64,000 nucleotides of DNA from Roseibacterium beibuensis (GTDB lineage Bacteria > Pseudomonadota > Alphaproteobacteria > Rhodobacterales > Rhodobacteraceae): contig NZ_BAABHW010000007.1 in NCBI RefSeq assembly GCF_039542305.1, forward strand, positions 113,073 to 177,072. Direction: 5' to 3'. The translations under genes and the position numbers were made by a program. A model generated the notes under the pieces. The model was not told the DNA's origin. It did not search any database and was given only the letters and a program-made list of their open reading frames with translations. Positions 27,663 to 39,523 of the stretch are shown here, one piece after another. The first letter of the stretch is position 1. Every line of letters starts with the position of its first letter.

Positions 27663-30600
27663 TCAGAGCTGCAGCAATTTCGCCTCGTGCGCCTTGAGCG
27701 TGCGCCGCGCGGCGGCGTAGTCGTTCTGGCCCACATGGGTCTCCAGTTCGGGGAACAGCGCGAGGATCTCGTCGCGCTGCGCCTCGCCCATGGACCCGAG
27801 CGTCATGTCGCCGGGCTGGAAGCTTTCGGTCCAGGCGCCATGCGACAGGACGACCTCGTGGCGATCGAACATGAAGTGCACGTAGGTCGTGCGCAACGTG
27901 TCGATCTGCTGGATGCCTTCCGTGCCGACAAGGTGCTTGGCCGCCACCAGAACCTCGCTTTCGGCGAAGTAGAGCTGGGTGGCCTGACCCGCCGCCAGCA
28001 CGCGGTGCTGCGGGCTGACCAGCATATCGCGCTCGGGCAGACCGTCACCGAGGCTGCCGGCCTTGATCAGGATCGGCCGCAGGTTCGGCGCCGTCAGAAG
28101 CTCGGGCCGCGTCAGGGTGCGGCTGCCGATCCAGCGGATCTCCTGGATGCCGTTGTCGCGGGTCAATACCTTGTCGCCTTGGCGCAGGGTCTCGACCGGA
28201 ACCTCGCCATGCGGCGTGGCGATCATCGCCCCCGGCGTGAAGCAGGGGATGACCGTCTCGATCTCCTTGAAGATCAATTCGCCGGCGACCTCGGTCTGCG
28301 ACGCATCGGTGTAGAAAATCACCTTGCCGCTTTCGCCCGGCTCGCCGGTCGGATCGATCGCGTCGTCGTAGATGATCTTCAGAGGACCGGCGTTGCTCAG
28401 GTCGAGAACGTCATTGTCGCCGTCATCGGCATCCTCGCCGCCGACCACGCTGTCGCCCAGACCTTCGAGATAGGTATCGCCGAAGATCGGATCGGTGAAC
28501 TGTCCGACCGTGAAGGTGTCGTCGCCCGTGCCGCCGGACATCGTGTCGGCACCCTGCCCGCCGACGATTGCATCGTCACCGGACCCGCCGTCGATCACGT
28601 CATCGTCGATGCCGCCATCGAGCGTATCGTCTCCGGCGCCGCCGAAGATGGTATCGTTGTCATCTTCGCCGAACACGAGGTCGTTGCCGTCCCCCGCATC
28701 GATCAGGTCGTCCCCATTGTCGAGGATCGGGTCGTTATTGATCGGATTGACGTTGTCGTCGATCAGATTGACGAGCGGCTCGCCCTCGCCGCCGGTGATG
28801 GTGTCGTCGCCACCGCCCGAGGTGATGGTGTCATCGCCTTCGCCACCGACGATGAAGTCATTGCCGTCACCCGAGGTGATGACATCCTGATCGTAGCCGC
28901 CATCGATGACGTTATCGCCATTGCCGGCATTGATCGTGTCGTTGTCGTCACCGGTATTGATCGTGTCGTTGCCGTCGCCGGTCGTGACCGAGTCGAGATC
29001 GTCCGCCGGGTTCGGGTCGACACTGCCCAAGAAGGGGAAACCCAGATCCGGCGTGCCATCGATCCCCGAGGTGATCAAGTTGTCGCCATCCATGTCGGTG
29101 ATGACGTCATTGCCCGAGGACCCGTTGATGGTGTCGGCGTCCAGGCCCCCATCCAGCGTGTCGTTGCCCGACCCGCCGGTCAGCGTGTCGTTGCCGGCAC
29201 CGCCCGTCAGGACGTCGTCCCCCTCGGCGCCGCCCATCGAGTCGTCGCCCTCGCCGCCATCGACCGTGTCATTGCCCTCGTTGCCGCGCAGCACGTCATC
29301 GCCGGCCCCGCCCGAGACGCTGTCGTCACCGAGGCCGCCGAGGATGGTGTCGTTATCCGCGCCGCCATCGACCGTGTCGTTGCCGAGACCCGCGTTGATG
29401 CTGTCGTCGCCGCCATTGCCCTCGATCACGTCGTCAAGGCCGTCGTCGCCGTCGATCTGATCGCCGCCGCCATCGGTGGGGTCGTTGGCATCGTCATAGC
29501 CGGGGGTCATGACCTCGCCGAACTCTTCGCCGTCCACGACGCCATCCGGCGCCTTCGGAGGCAGGAGCAGGCTCTCGATCTCGACGAAGGTGACCGCGAC
29601 CCATTCGTTCTCGGCGTTCTTGACCTCGACCGTGCCCGAGGTCGAATCCCCATCGCCGTCGGTCGTCTGGGCGAGGTTGCGGTATTCCACGAAGGCCGTC
29701 AGGTCGAGCGTGTCGTTGTCGGCACCTTCGGTCGAGCCATCGACGAAGATTCCGGCCGTATTGTCGCCGCTGGCGTCGAGTTGGGTCGGATCGATCGTGA
29801 TCGTATCGGACCCTTCGCCACCGATGATCGAGTCGCCGGCTCCGCCGGTGATCAGATCGTCGCCTTCCTCGGCGAACACGGTGTCGTTGCCTTCACCGCC
29901 GTCCAGCGTGTCGTCGCCGGTTTCCGCCGGGCCTTCGATCACGGCATCGAAATAGACGTCGGTGATGTTGATGCCGGAATCGTCGCTTCCGTCCTGGCTG
30001 TGCTCGATCACGATCTGCGACACCGGTCCCGGGATCTCGACCAGGATCGAGTAATCGGCCGCGCTGTCGTTGTCGTAGTCGCCGTCGCCTTCGGCGGTAT
30101 CGTCGCCCGGGACGCCATCCGTGTCGCTGAGGTCGAGCTCGGTATCGGCCGAGGCCGTCAGCACGATCTCGATCGGCTGATTGTTCGCGTCATAGGCCAG
30201 AACGCGCACGACGCCGTCGCCATCGATGTCATTGATACGGAAGGCCACGTTTTCGACCGGCTCCGAGAAGTCCAGCGCATAGGTCTCGCTGTCGCCGCTA
30301 TACTCGGCTTCGGAATAGAAGGACGAGGTCGCGTCGATGGTCTCGCCGCCGGTGTCGATGCCCGCTACGTTCTGTGTCGTTGTCTCGAACCCAACATCCA
30401 CCGAATAATCATTGCTCAGGATCGAGAAGGTCACATCGACGTTGCCGGTGTTCTGGGTGAAGCCGTTCGGGTTCGTTTCCTCGTTCCACTCCAGGCTTTC
30501 GCGCACCGTGGTCGTGGGGGTGTTCGGCGCCTCGCCCAGACTGCTGTCGCCGTAGATCAGGTCGTCGCCCGCGCCACCGTCAACCGAGTCGTCGCCCGAG

Positions 30601-31454
30601 CCGGCGTAGACCGTATCATCGGTCGCACCCGACAGGATGGTGTCGCCGCCCGCGCCCGCATCCACGAGGTCTTCATCGCCGCCGGTCTGGTTGTCGCCCG
30701 CGTCGATGCTGTCGTTTTCCGGATCGCCGGTATAGGCCACGTCGATGAGGTCGTCGCCGCTGGTGCCCTCGACGATGAAATCGCCCTCTCCCTGGACGCT
30801 GTCATAGATCGCGACATAGTCGATCTTGCCGTCGAAATACTGGTCGTACTCGCCATCGTCGACTTCGCGTGCGCCGAAGGTGAAGTTCTCGTCGTCATTA
30901 TCGCCGATATCCATCGTCAGGCCGGTCACGTCCGACTCGACCGTCTGGGAGGTGCCATCGGTGAGGTTTTCGACCGTCAGAGTCGCCCCCGTATCGGCAT
31001 CCCAACTGTAGGACACGTTGATGACGTCATGCGGATCGACGAGCCCGGGGTCGGTCTTCAGCGTCGCGACCGTGCCATCCTTGGTGTAGTGATCGACCAG
31101 AACCTCGCCATGCTCGGTGACGCGGATCGCGAACCAGCCCTCGCTGTGCTTGTCGCAATACTCGCCACGGTTCACCAGAACGTCGGGGCTCGTGCCGACC
31201 TGCTGGTCCTGCTGGAACTGAACCTCGATCGTCCCCTCGCTGAGGTCGAAGGGCGCATCCTCCCCGCTCACGTCGAAGTAATCGCAATAACCGTCCAGCT
31301 TCAGCTGATCGCTCGACGCATAGGCACCGCCGTGGAAATGACCGTTCTGTGCGACCCCGTCATCGAGACCGGTGTCCTTGTTCTCTGCACCGCTGCGGAA
31401 GTCCCAAAGGCCGATGAGGCCGTCCACGCTGCCGGGGTCGCTGAAATTGGTCAT
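27663..31454 (-). CDS. large RTX calcium-binding protein with a C-terminal Hint domain
   Basis: 1263 residues, very acidic. The ATG at 31454 is preceded by AGGAGGA. Residues about 1-220 resemble a LamG/concanavalin-like beta-sandwich (GLIGLWDFRSGAENKDTGL, KIDYVAIYDS). Then come about thirty glycine-aspartate nonapeptides of the hemolysin type (for example GGAGNDTLTGGSGNDTLDGG), split into two blocks by a beta-rich segment (about 330-560). The C-terminal ~195 residues are a Hint (hedgehog/intein) domain starting with PCFTPGAMIATPHGEV near residue 1070, with SPQHRVL and SHGAWTESFQPGD. It lacks a classical signal peptide; type I secretion is likely. It is probably a surface or biofilm protein. 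No secretion ABC genes are adjacent. Confidence 0.9.
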   Translation of the reverse strand: MTNFSDPGSVDGLIGLWDFRSGAENKDTGLDDGVAQNGHFHGGAYASSDQLKLDGYCDYFDVSGEDAPFDLSEGTIEVQFQQDQQVGTSPDVLVNRGEYCDKHSEGWFAIRVTEHGEVLVDHYTKDGTVATLKTDPGLVDPHDVINVSYSWDADTGATLTVENLTDGTSQTVESDVTGLTMDIGDNDDENFTFGAREVDDGEYDQYFDGKIDYVAIYDSVQGEGDFIVEGTSGDDLIDVAYTGDPENDSIDAGDNQTGGDEDLVDAGAGGDTILSGATDDTVYAGSGDDSVDGGAGDDLIYGDSSLGEAPNTPTTTVRESLEWNEETNPNGFTQNTGNVDVTFSILSNDYSVDVGFETTTQNVAGIDTGGETIDATSSFYSEAEYSGDSETYALDFSEPVENVAFRINDIDGDGVVRVLAYDANNQPIEIVLTASADTELDLSDTDGVPGDDTAEGDGDYDNDSAADYSILVEIPGPVSQIVIEHSQDGSDDSGINITDVYFDAVIEGPAETGDDTLDGGEGNDTVFAEEGDDLITGGAGDSIIGGEGSDTITIDPTQLDASGDNTAGIFVDGSTEGADNDTLDLTAFVEYRNLAQTTDGDGDSTSGTVEVKNAENEWVAVTFVEIESLLLPPKAPDGVVDGEEFGEVMTPGYDDANDPTDGGGDQIDGDDGLDDVIEGNGGDDSINAGLGNDTVDGGADNDTILGGLGDDSVSGGAGDDVLRGNEGNDTVDGGEGDDSMGGAEGDDVLTGGAGNDTLTGGSGNDTLDGGLDADTINGSSGNDVITDMDGDNLITSGIDGTPDLGFPFLGSVDPNPADDLDSVTTGDGNDTINTGDDNDTINAGNGDNVIDGGYDQDVITSGDGNDFIVGGEGDDTITSGGGDDTITGGEGEPLVNLIDDNVNPINNDPILDNGDDLIDAGDGNDLVFGEDDNDTIFGGAGDDTLDGGIDDDVIDGGSGDDAIVGGQGADTMSGGTGDDTFTVGQFTDPIFGDTYLEGLGDSVVGGEDADDGDNDVLDLSNAGPLKIIYDDAIDPTGEPGESGKVIFYTDASQTEVAGELIFKEIETVIPCFTPGAMIATPHGEVPVETLRQGDKVLTRDNGIQEIRWIGSRTLTRPELLTAPNLRPILIKAGSLGDGLPERDMLVSPQHRVLAAGQATQLYFAESEVLVAAKHLVGTEGIQQIDTLRTTYVHFMFDRHEVVLSHGAWTESFQPGDMTLGSMGEAQRDEILALFPELETHVGQNDYAAARRTLKAHEAKLLQL

Positions 31455-32290
31455 CACTACTGTCCTCCTGCAAGCCGGTCTTGCGGCCTTGCCCGCACGC
31501 GCGGGCGAAAATCTTAACAACAATACGAGAGCGATGAGCCGACCCGGCAGGCGGCCGCATCACATGCATGCGTCTTCCAAATTGGAGGGAAGGGTCTGCG
31601 CGCGGGGTCTGCGCAGCAAATTCCCGTGCATGACGCGAAACGCCTCGAAAAGGCGCTTCGAACTATGTGTTCTCGCTCGCGGCCATTCTTGCCGTCAGTA
31701 CGCGACAACACCCTTCCCCGCATCTTTCGACACGCTTCGTGATGCGGCCGCCCCCGTGGCCTAGTGCAGACATCGCCCCCCAGTTGGGCTGAGAAACGAA
31801 TAACGGCATTTTCTAGGCTTAGGAAAGGAAAAATTCACCGTCATGCGTCAACTTTGAGGCGAGGACCGCCACTTTCCTGCCCAAATCGGGGCCGAAATAA
31901 GGCGGATTGTTCACAGCGCTTTGGGCCATGCAGCAACAAATCCTATTGCTTCGGGGCCGCCATGTCAGTCGCACACGCTTTTGGCGATCTTATTGTTTCC
32001 CAAACGGACACAGCAAACCGCCCGAACACGGAAACACATTGTTGCGCTGTCTCGTGCGAATTTGGGCGCTTTTGCCCAGTTTCAGAGCGCGGGCGCGCGA
32101 TCGAAAGACACCGAGGGCGAATCTTGCGTCTCATCCCGGGCCCGATTGCATCCCCTTTCGGAAGGTGCGCGTCACATCGAAAGATGGGCCGCGATGCAGA
32201 GGTGAGGCGACGAGCGATACTCGAACCCAACGCCGATAGCGCCCCGAAGATGGCGTCAGCCATCGCAGGTCGGTCTGGATATTTCGCGGA
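31455..32290. other. 836-bp gap upstream of the RTX/Hint gene
   Basis: I see no credible gene. Open frames on both strands here lack ribosome sites and family-like sequence, and two run into the tRNA-Leu in antisense. The region has lower GC than its neighbours around 31790-32080, which fits a long regulatory region for the RTX gene. No repeat or RNA family is recognised. Confidence 0.4.
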
Positions 32291-32375
32291 TGGTACCCGA
32301 GGTCGGACTCGAACCGACAAGCCTTGCGGCGGGGGATTTTGAATCCCCTGCGTCTACCAATTCCGCCACTCGGGC
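32291..32375 (-). tRNA. tRNA-Leu (anticodon CAA)
   Basis: 85 nt with encoded CCA. Class II tRNA with a long variable arm. Acceptor GCCCGAG pairs with CTCGGGT; the anticodon loop TTCAAAA between GGGGA and TCCCC gives anticodon CAA. Confidence 0.95.
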
Positions 32376-32427
32376 ACGGCTGCGGACTTAGCCGTGCTTG
32401 CGCGCCGCGTCAATCACCCCCGGAGGC

Positions 32428-33798
32428 CTAGCCGAAGGTCACCCCGACCAGCCACAGCGTCAGTCCGGGAAACAGCACCAGAAGCCCCACGCGCAGAAGA
32501 TCCGAGGCCACGAAAGGCGCCACGCCGCGATAGGTCCGCACCATCGGGATGTCGGGCGCCATGGAGTTGATGATGAAGAGGTTCATCCCGACAGGTGGCG
32601 TGATCAGCCCCACTTCGACCACGATCAGCGCAAGGATGCCGAACCAGATCGCCGTTTCCTCGGGGCTGAGCGCCGTGCCCAGGATGACGAAGTCCTGCGC
32701 CACGATGATCGGCAAAAAGACCGGAATGGTAATCAGGATCATCGACAGCGAATCCATCACGCAGCCAAACAGCAGGTAGGCCAGCAGCATCACCGCAAGG
32801 ATCGTCAGGGGCGCGAAGCCCGCCGCCTCGACCCAAGCGATCAGTTGGTCGGGCGCGCGCGTGAGCGAGAGGAAGGCCGAGAACAACTTGGCCGCCCAAA
32901 CGATGAAGAAGATCATCGCGGTCGCCTGCGCTGTCTCCAACACGCTGTCACGAAAGGTCCGCCAGGTCAGCCCCCCGGCGAGCCACCCGTAAAGGCCCAC
33001 CGCAATCGCGCCCACAGCCGCGCCCTCGGTCGGGGTGAAAAGCGCCTGCACCCCGTCCCGGGTCCAGTTCCAGTCGGCCGCGATGCCGCCCATGATCAGG
33101 CCGAAGATCGCCACCACCGGCCAGACCCGCCACAAGGCGCGCATCCGCTGACGCATCGGCACGCGTGCGGCCTGCCCCACGGCGTCCGGTCGCAGCCGTG
33201 CCACGATAGCCACCGTGGCCATGTAGCCCAGCGCGGCCAGCACACCGGGCACCACGGCCGCCACGAACATCTTCACGATGTTCTGCTCGGCCAGGATCGC
33301 GTAGATGACCAGGATGATCGACGGCGGGATCAGGATGCCCAGCGTCCCGCCCGCCGCCAGCACGCCGGTCGAGAGGCTGTCGGAATAGCCGCGCTTGCGC
33401 ATCTCGGGCAGCGCCACCTGCCCCATGGTCGAGGCCGTCGCGAGGCTGGAGCCGCAAATCGCGCCGAACCCTGCGCAAGCGCCCACAGCCGCCATCGCCA
33501 CGCCGCCCCGCCGATGCCCCAGCCAGTCGGAGGCTGCCTGGAACAGCGCCGCCGACAGGCCCGACTTGGTCGCGAACTGCCCCATCAGCAGGAACAGCGG
33601 CACGATGGAGAGGTTATAGTCCTTGAACGTGTCATAGGTCAGGGATTTGAGCTGGCTCAGCGCCGGGTCCGGCCGACCGTAGACCACCCAAGACCCGACG
33701 AAGCCGGTGATCGCCATCGCCGCCCCGATGGGCACACGCAGGAAGATCGCGACCAGCATGAGGGCAAAGGCCGCAAACGTCAGTTCAAGGCCGGTCAA
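32428..33798 (-). CDS. TRAP transporter large membrane subunit (DctM type)
   Basis: 456 residues. I place the start at TTG 33798, because GGAGG stands 7-8 bases upstream and the TTGA overlaps the dctQ stop. The protein has about twelve hydrophobic helices; the conserved stretches include LAAGGTLGILIPPSIILVIY and LITPPVGMNLFIINS, diagnostic for DctM. It imports an organic acid or similar solute using the ion gradient with DctQ and a periplasmic DctP. The DctP gene is not adjacent, which is unusual. Confidence 0.93.
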   Translation of the reverse strand: MTGLELTFAAFALMLVAIFLRVPIGAAMAITGFVGSWVVYGRPDPALSQLKSLTYDTFKDYNLSIVPLFLLMGQFATKSGLSAALFQAASDWLGHRRGGVAMAAVGACAGFGAICGSSLATASTMGQVALPEMRKRGYSDSLSTGVLAAGGTLGILIPPSIILVIYAILAEQNIVKMFVAAVVPGVLAALGYMATVAIVARLRPDAVGQAARVPMRQRMRALWRVWPVVAIFGLIMGGIAADWNWTRDGVQALFTPTEGAAVGAIAVGLYGWLAGGLTWRTFRDSVLETAQATAMIFFIVWAAKLFSAFLSLTRAPDQLIAWVEAAGFAPLTILAVMLLAYLLFGCVMDSLSMILITIPVFLPIIVAQDFVILGTALSPEETAIWFGILALIVVEVGLITPPVGMNLFIINSMAPDIPMVRTYRGVAPFVASDLLRVGLLVLFPGLTLWLVGVTFG

Positions 33799-34385
33799 GG
33801 CGCAACCTCCCGCCCCGCCAGCACCCAGTTCAGAGCACGCCAGACGGTGTAAGTTGCAGTGATGCAGAACAGCACGGCCCCGAGAAGCGCCAGCGCGTAG
33901 GGGATCCAGATCGGCAGCTGCAACTCGTAGGTCGTCTCCGAGAAGAAGGGGCGATACCCCATGCCCAGCGCCGAGCGCAGGGCGTCTGATCCATAGGGGA
34001 ACTTTTCGCCGAACCCCGCCCAGAGCCGCCAGGCCATCACGAAGGACACCAGCGCGATCAGGGCGTCCCCCAACAGGCCCAGCGAAAGGCGCACACGCTC
34101 GGGCAAGCGGTTCGCGACCACGTCCACCGCTACATGCCCACGTTTGACCTGGCACCACGGCAGGAAAGCGCAGACTGCGACGACGCTGCCGATCTCGACC
34201 AGTTCGTAATCGCCGCGGATCGGGCCGAAGAACCAGATCCCGTCCAGTTGCCGCCCGAGGATCGAGACACAGACCATCAGCGCGACGAGGCTCAAAAGCA
34301 CCCCGCCCGCCAGCGCCATCGCCATCGCGATACGCTCGATGACACGCCCGACGGCCTGCTCGGCGCGCGGTGCCACTGCCGTCAT
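33795..34385 (-). CDS. TRAP transporter small membrane subunit (DctQ type)
   Basis: 196 residues with four hydrophobic helices: about 20-45, 62-85, 100-125 and 155-180. DctQ-family features are ALMVCVSILGRQLDG, the segment WCQVKRGHVAVDVVANRLPE after helix 2, and the C-terminal helix. It is translationally coupled to dctM by a 4-base overlap. It bridges the binding protein and the DctM channel. The longer 668-aa frame covering both genes is a shadow. Confidence 0.9.
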   Translation of the reverse strand: MTAVAPRAEQAVGRVIERIAMAMALAGGVLLSLVALMVCVSILGRQLDGIWFFGPIRGDYELVEIGSVVAVCAFLPWCQVKRGHVAVDVVANRLPERVRLSLGLLGDALIALVSFVMAWRLWAGFGEKFPYGSDALRSALGMGYRPFFSETTYELQLPIWIPYALALLGAVLFCITATYTVWRALNWVLAGREVAP

Positions 34386-34581
34386 GCTCCCTGCCCTCCA
34401 ATCGTGACCGGCCCTGGCGCCGACCCAGCCTCAATGCAGTCGCGGCACTCTAGCGATGCAGCCCGGGCACGCAAGCCGAGTGGCAGCCCCCTGCCATCGT
34501 CCGATGCTTGACGCAACGGCCGGGTTGAGGCACCGGAGCGCGAGACTTCCCCGGGATTCCCGATGGACAGGAGACAGACCC

Positions 34582-35196
34582 ATGACGGCGCAGTCCGACG
34601 AGGCCATGGCCATCTCGCAACGGTTGACCGTATTGGCCAACACCGCCGAGGGCGACGAGGTCACGCTGGCGTGGATCCTGTCGCACCTGCATGAACGGGC
34701 GTTCGGCCTGTTCCTGCTGGTGCTTGCCCTGCCCTGCTGCATTCCCTTTCTCTACGGCGTGCCGCAGGTCGTCGCCTTGCCGCTCATGTTCGTCTCGGTC
34801 CAGATCCTGATGGGGCGAACCGTGCCATGGTTGCCGCAAAAGCTGGCCGCCCGGACGGTGACGACGGCATCGCTGCAAAACCTCGCCAGCCGCGCCGGCC
34901 CGTGGCTGCGCCGGATCGAGGCCGTCAGCCGGCCGCGCCTGTCGGCGCTGACACGCCGCCCGATGGACCAGTTGGTGGGCCTTGCGCTGGTGCTGTTCAG
35001 CGCGTCGATCCTCGTCCCTCTCCCGGCCACCAACACCGTTCCCGGTTTTGCCGTCGTCATGATCTCGATGGGGCTGCTGCAACGCGACGGCATCCTCGTG
35101 ACGCTGGGATCGATCATCGGGACCGCCTGGATCGGCACCCTGCTGTTCGCCGGGGCAACCCTGGCAAGCCTGATCCGCGGCTGGCTGGGTGTATAG
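34582..35196 (+). CDS. exoD: ExoD-family exopolysaccharide synthesis protein
   Basis: 204 residues. The ATG at 34582 follows GGAGACAGACCC; the frame extends upstream, but without coding character. Four to five hydrophobic segments and family features (ILSHLHERAFGLFLLVLALP, PQVVALPLMFVSVQILMGR, FVPLPATNTVPGF-like LVPLPATNTVP) match ExoD, named from rhizobial exopolysaccharide and alkali-tolerance mutants. Inner membrane. Its molecular role remains unknown. Confidence 0.9.
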   Translation: MTAQSDEAMAISQRLTVLANTAEGDEVTLAWILSHLHERAFGLFLLVLALPCCIPFLYGVPQVVALPLMFVSVQILMGRTVPWLPQKLAARTVTTASLQNLASRAGPWLRRIEAVSRPRLSALTRRPMDQLVGLALVLFSASILVPLPATNTVPGFAVVMISMGLLQRDGILVTLGSIIGTAWIGTLLFAGATLASLIRGWLGV

Positions 35197-35270
35197 GGCC
35201 CCTCGCCGCCCTTGCACCGGAACGGCGTTCGCGTAGACATCGGTGCAGCGACCATTCGAAGGACCCCGAG

Positions 35271-35756
35271 ATGCTTCAGACGCTCTTCACGCTCAGCCGC
35301 CGCCAGTATATCGCGCTTGCCGGGGCCGGCTCGGTCGTCATCCTCGCCCTGGCCTTCGGATTTCAACACATTGGCGGGCTCGCGCCCTGCGCCATGTGCC
35401 TGTGGCAGCGGTGGCCCCATGCCATCGCCATCGGGCTGAGCGCCATTGGACTCGCCTTTCCCCGCGCGATCGTGGCCGTGGCGGGGGCGATCACCATGCT
35501 GGTGAACACCGGCCTGGGCATTTACCACACCGGGGTCGAGCGCGACTGGTGGGAAGGGCCGCAAAGCTGCACCGGGGGTGGTGGCGACCTTGGCTCCATG
35601 TCGGTCGAAGACCTGCTGAACCCCGAGGTCGGCACCGGCATCGTTCTGTGTGACGAGGTCGCGTGGGAGATGTTCGGCCTGTCCATGGCCAGCTACAACG
35701 CGCTTGCCTGCCTTGGTCTGGCCGTGATCTGGATCATGGCGGCGCAGCGTAGGTGA
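35271..35756 (+). CDS. dsbB: disulfide bond formation protein B family
   Basis: 161 residues. The ATG at 35271 gives a protein with four membrane helices. The first periplasmic loop carries Cys-x-x-Cys (APCAMCLWQRW), as in DsbB, and a second loop has QSCTGGGG and GIVLCDEVAW. DsbB reoxidises DsbA and passes electrons to quinone. The spacing, four cysteines and quinone-region Arg/Trp fit a true oxidase. The longer open frame upstream is a shadow of exoD. Confidence 0.9.
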   Translation: MLQTLFTLSRRQYIALAGAGSVVILALAFGFQHIGGLAPCAMCLWQRWPHAIAIGLSAIGLAFPRAIVAVAGAITMLVNTGLGIYHTGVERDWWEGPQSCTGGGGDLGSMSVEDLLNPEVGTGIVLCDEVAWEMFGLSMASYNALACLGLAVIWIMAAQRR

Positions 35757-35775
35757 TGCGCCGCGCCCCGAACGG

Positions 35776-36045
35776 CTAGTGATAGGTGAACTCTCCCGTC
35801 ACGTTGCGCCACTCTCCCGGGCTGATCATCTTGCGATGGACAAACCGCACCGAGTGAAGCGGCCCGTCCAGCGATTCCTGCCAGAACTCGATGAAGTCGA
35901 AGAGTTTCGGATAGTCCGGCGCCAGATCATAGTCCTGCCAGACGAAGGTATTGAGAACGTTGCGATAATCGGGCATCCGATAGACCATCTCGGCGGTGGT
36001 CAGCCCGTATCCTTTCAACAACAGCCCGGTCTCGGTTTCGCGCAT
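35776..36045 (-). CDS. usg: Usg family protein
   Basis: 89 residues. The ATG at 36045 follows AGAGGTG; a longer frame to 36231 lacks support. Sequence landmarks (LLLKGYGLTTAEMVYRMPDY, TFVWQDYDLAPDYP, GPLHSVRFVHRKMISPGEWR) match the short Usg family found beside metabolic genes in alphaproteobacteria. Cytoplasmic and of unknown function. It is convergent with dsbB. Confidence 0.85.
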   Translation of the reverse strand: MRETETGLLLKGYGLTTAEMVYRMPDYRNVLNTFVWQDYDLAPDYPKLFDFIEFWQESLDGPLHSVRFVHRKMISPGEWRNVTGEFTYH

Positions 36046-36241
36046 ATGGCACCTCTTGCGTTGCCTCTTCCACGGAATCAGACTGCCCGATCCCGCGCAA
36101 AAATCAACGAAAACAGCATGTTGGCACTCCAATACCATGGCTGCCAGCAGGTCACCGGCGCTGCCATTGCACCCCATATCCCGGCCCTCTATACTGTGCG
36201 ACAACAAGATATAGACATGTGACAGGACCAAGGCTCAGCCC

Positions 36242-39018
<2,777 letters not shown>

Positions 39019-39022
<4 letters not shown>

Positions 39023-39143
39023 CAAGCGGGCGCGCGGGCGGGGTGCTGTCGCATCTTGCCGCGCGCCTCGACGCCCCGTTTCGCTTCTGGGCCGCCTTGT
39101 GATGGCGTCCCTGTTCTTCATGGCCAGCCTCTCTCAGGTCTGA
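39019..39143 (+). pseudogene. possible frameshifted small membrane-protein remnant after gyrA
   Basis: An ATG at 39019 overlaps the gyrA stop and opens a 27-codon frame that ends RFWAAL and a stop at 39100-39102. A TGATG then opens a 13-codon frame, MASLFFMASLSQV, in another phase. Read together after a one-base shift, they would encode a about 41-residue protein with one helix. It is either a broken gene or two chance short frames. No homologue is recalled. Confidence 0.2.
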
Positions 39144-39146
39144 GAC

Positions 39147-39332
39147 GTGCGCGGCTTTACTGAAACACTGGCCCCGGACGGGGTGCCGGTTGTTCTGGGC
39201 GGGCTGGTCTTCTGGGTTCTGGTCCTCGGCGGCCTTCTCCTGATCCGCGGCTGGGCGACGCGGCCGGTGGCCCTCGGGTTGGCCGGGGTCTCCATCACCT
39301 CCGCGCATCTGGCCAGACCCGCGTCGCGCTGA
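39147..39332 (+). CDS. possible small membrane protein
   Basis: 61 codons from a GTG at 39147. A single hydrophobic stretch (VPVVLGGLVFWVLVLGGLLL, about residues 13-32) followed by a basic tail (IRGWATRP). No convincing ribosome site, so weakly supported. It sits 124 bp after gyrA on the same strand. Function unknown. Confidence 0.3.
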   Translation: MRGFTETLAPDGVPVVLGGLVFWVLVLGGLLLIRGWATRPVALGLAGVSITSAHLARPASR

Positions 39333-39433
39333 CCAAAACACCTGCTGCCTTTGGTTGTTGTAGCGATGTAACGTTCCCGCGCGGCCTGTTTTCAAATCAT
39401 AGACAATGGCAAGAAAATCTGAAATGTAAGCAT

Positions 39434-39462
39434 CCTTGACCTACAAAAGGTTAAGGCCTTTT
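39434..39462 (+). terminator. terminator-like hairpin upstream of the LysR gene
   Basis: CCTTGACCT (39434-39442) pairs with AGGTTAAGG (39448-39456) with one G-T pair, followed by CCTTTTC. It would end transcripts coming from the gyrA side. Confidence 0.45.
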
Positions 39463-39523
39463 CGACTACCGCGTAACGAGGGCCGGCCGCGACTGCGTCC
39501 GTTTTGCTTTCTTTTCTCATCGA

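Noticed and set aside
27687..31517. 1276-codon open frame on the plus strand
   Set aside because: Mirror of the RTX/Hint gene in high-GC repeats; no known motif.
31943..32320. 126-codon minus-strand frame in the gap upstream of the RTX gene
   Set aside because: Starts inside tRNA-Leu and lacks a ribosome site and family pattern.
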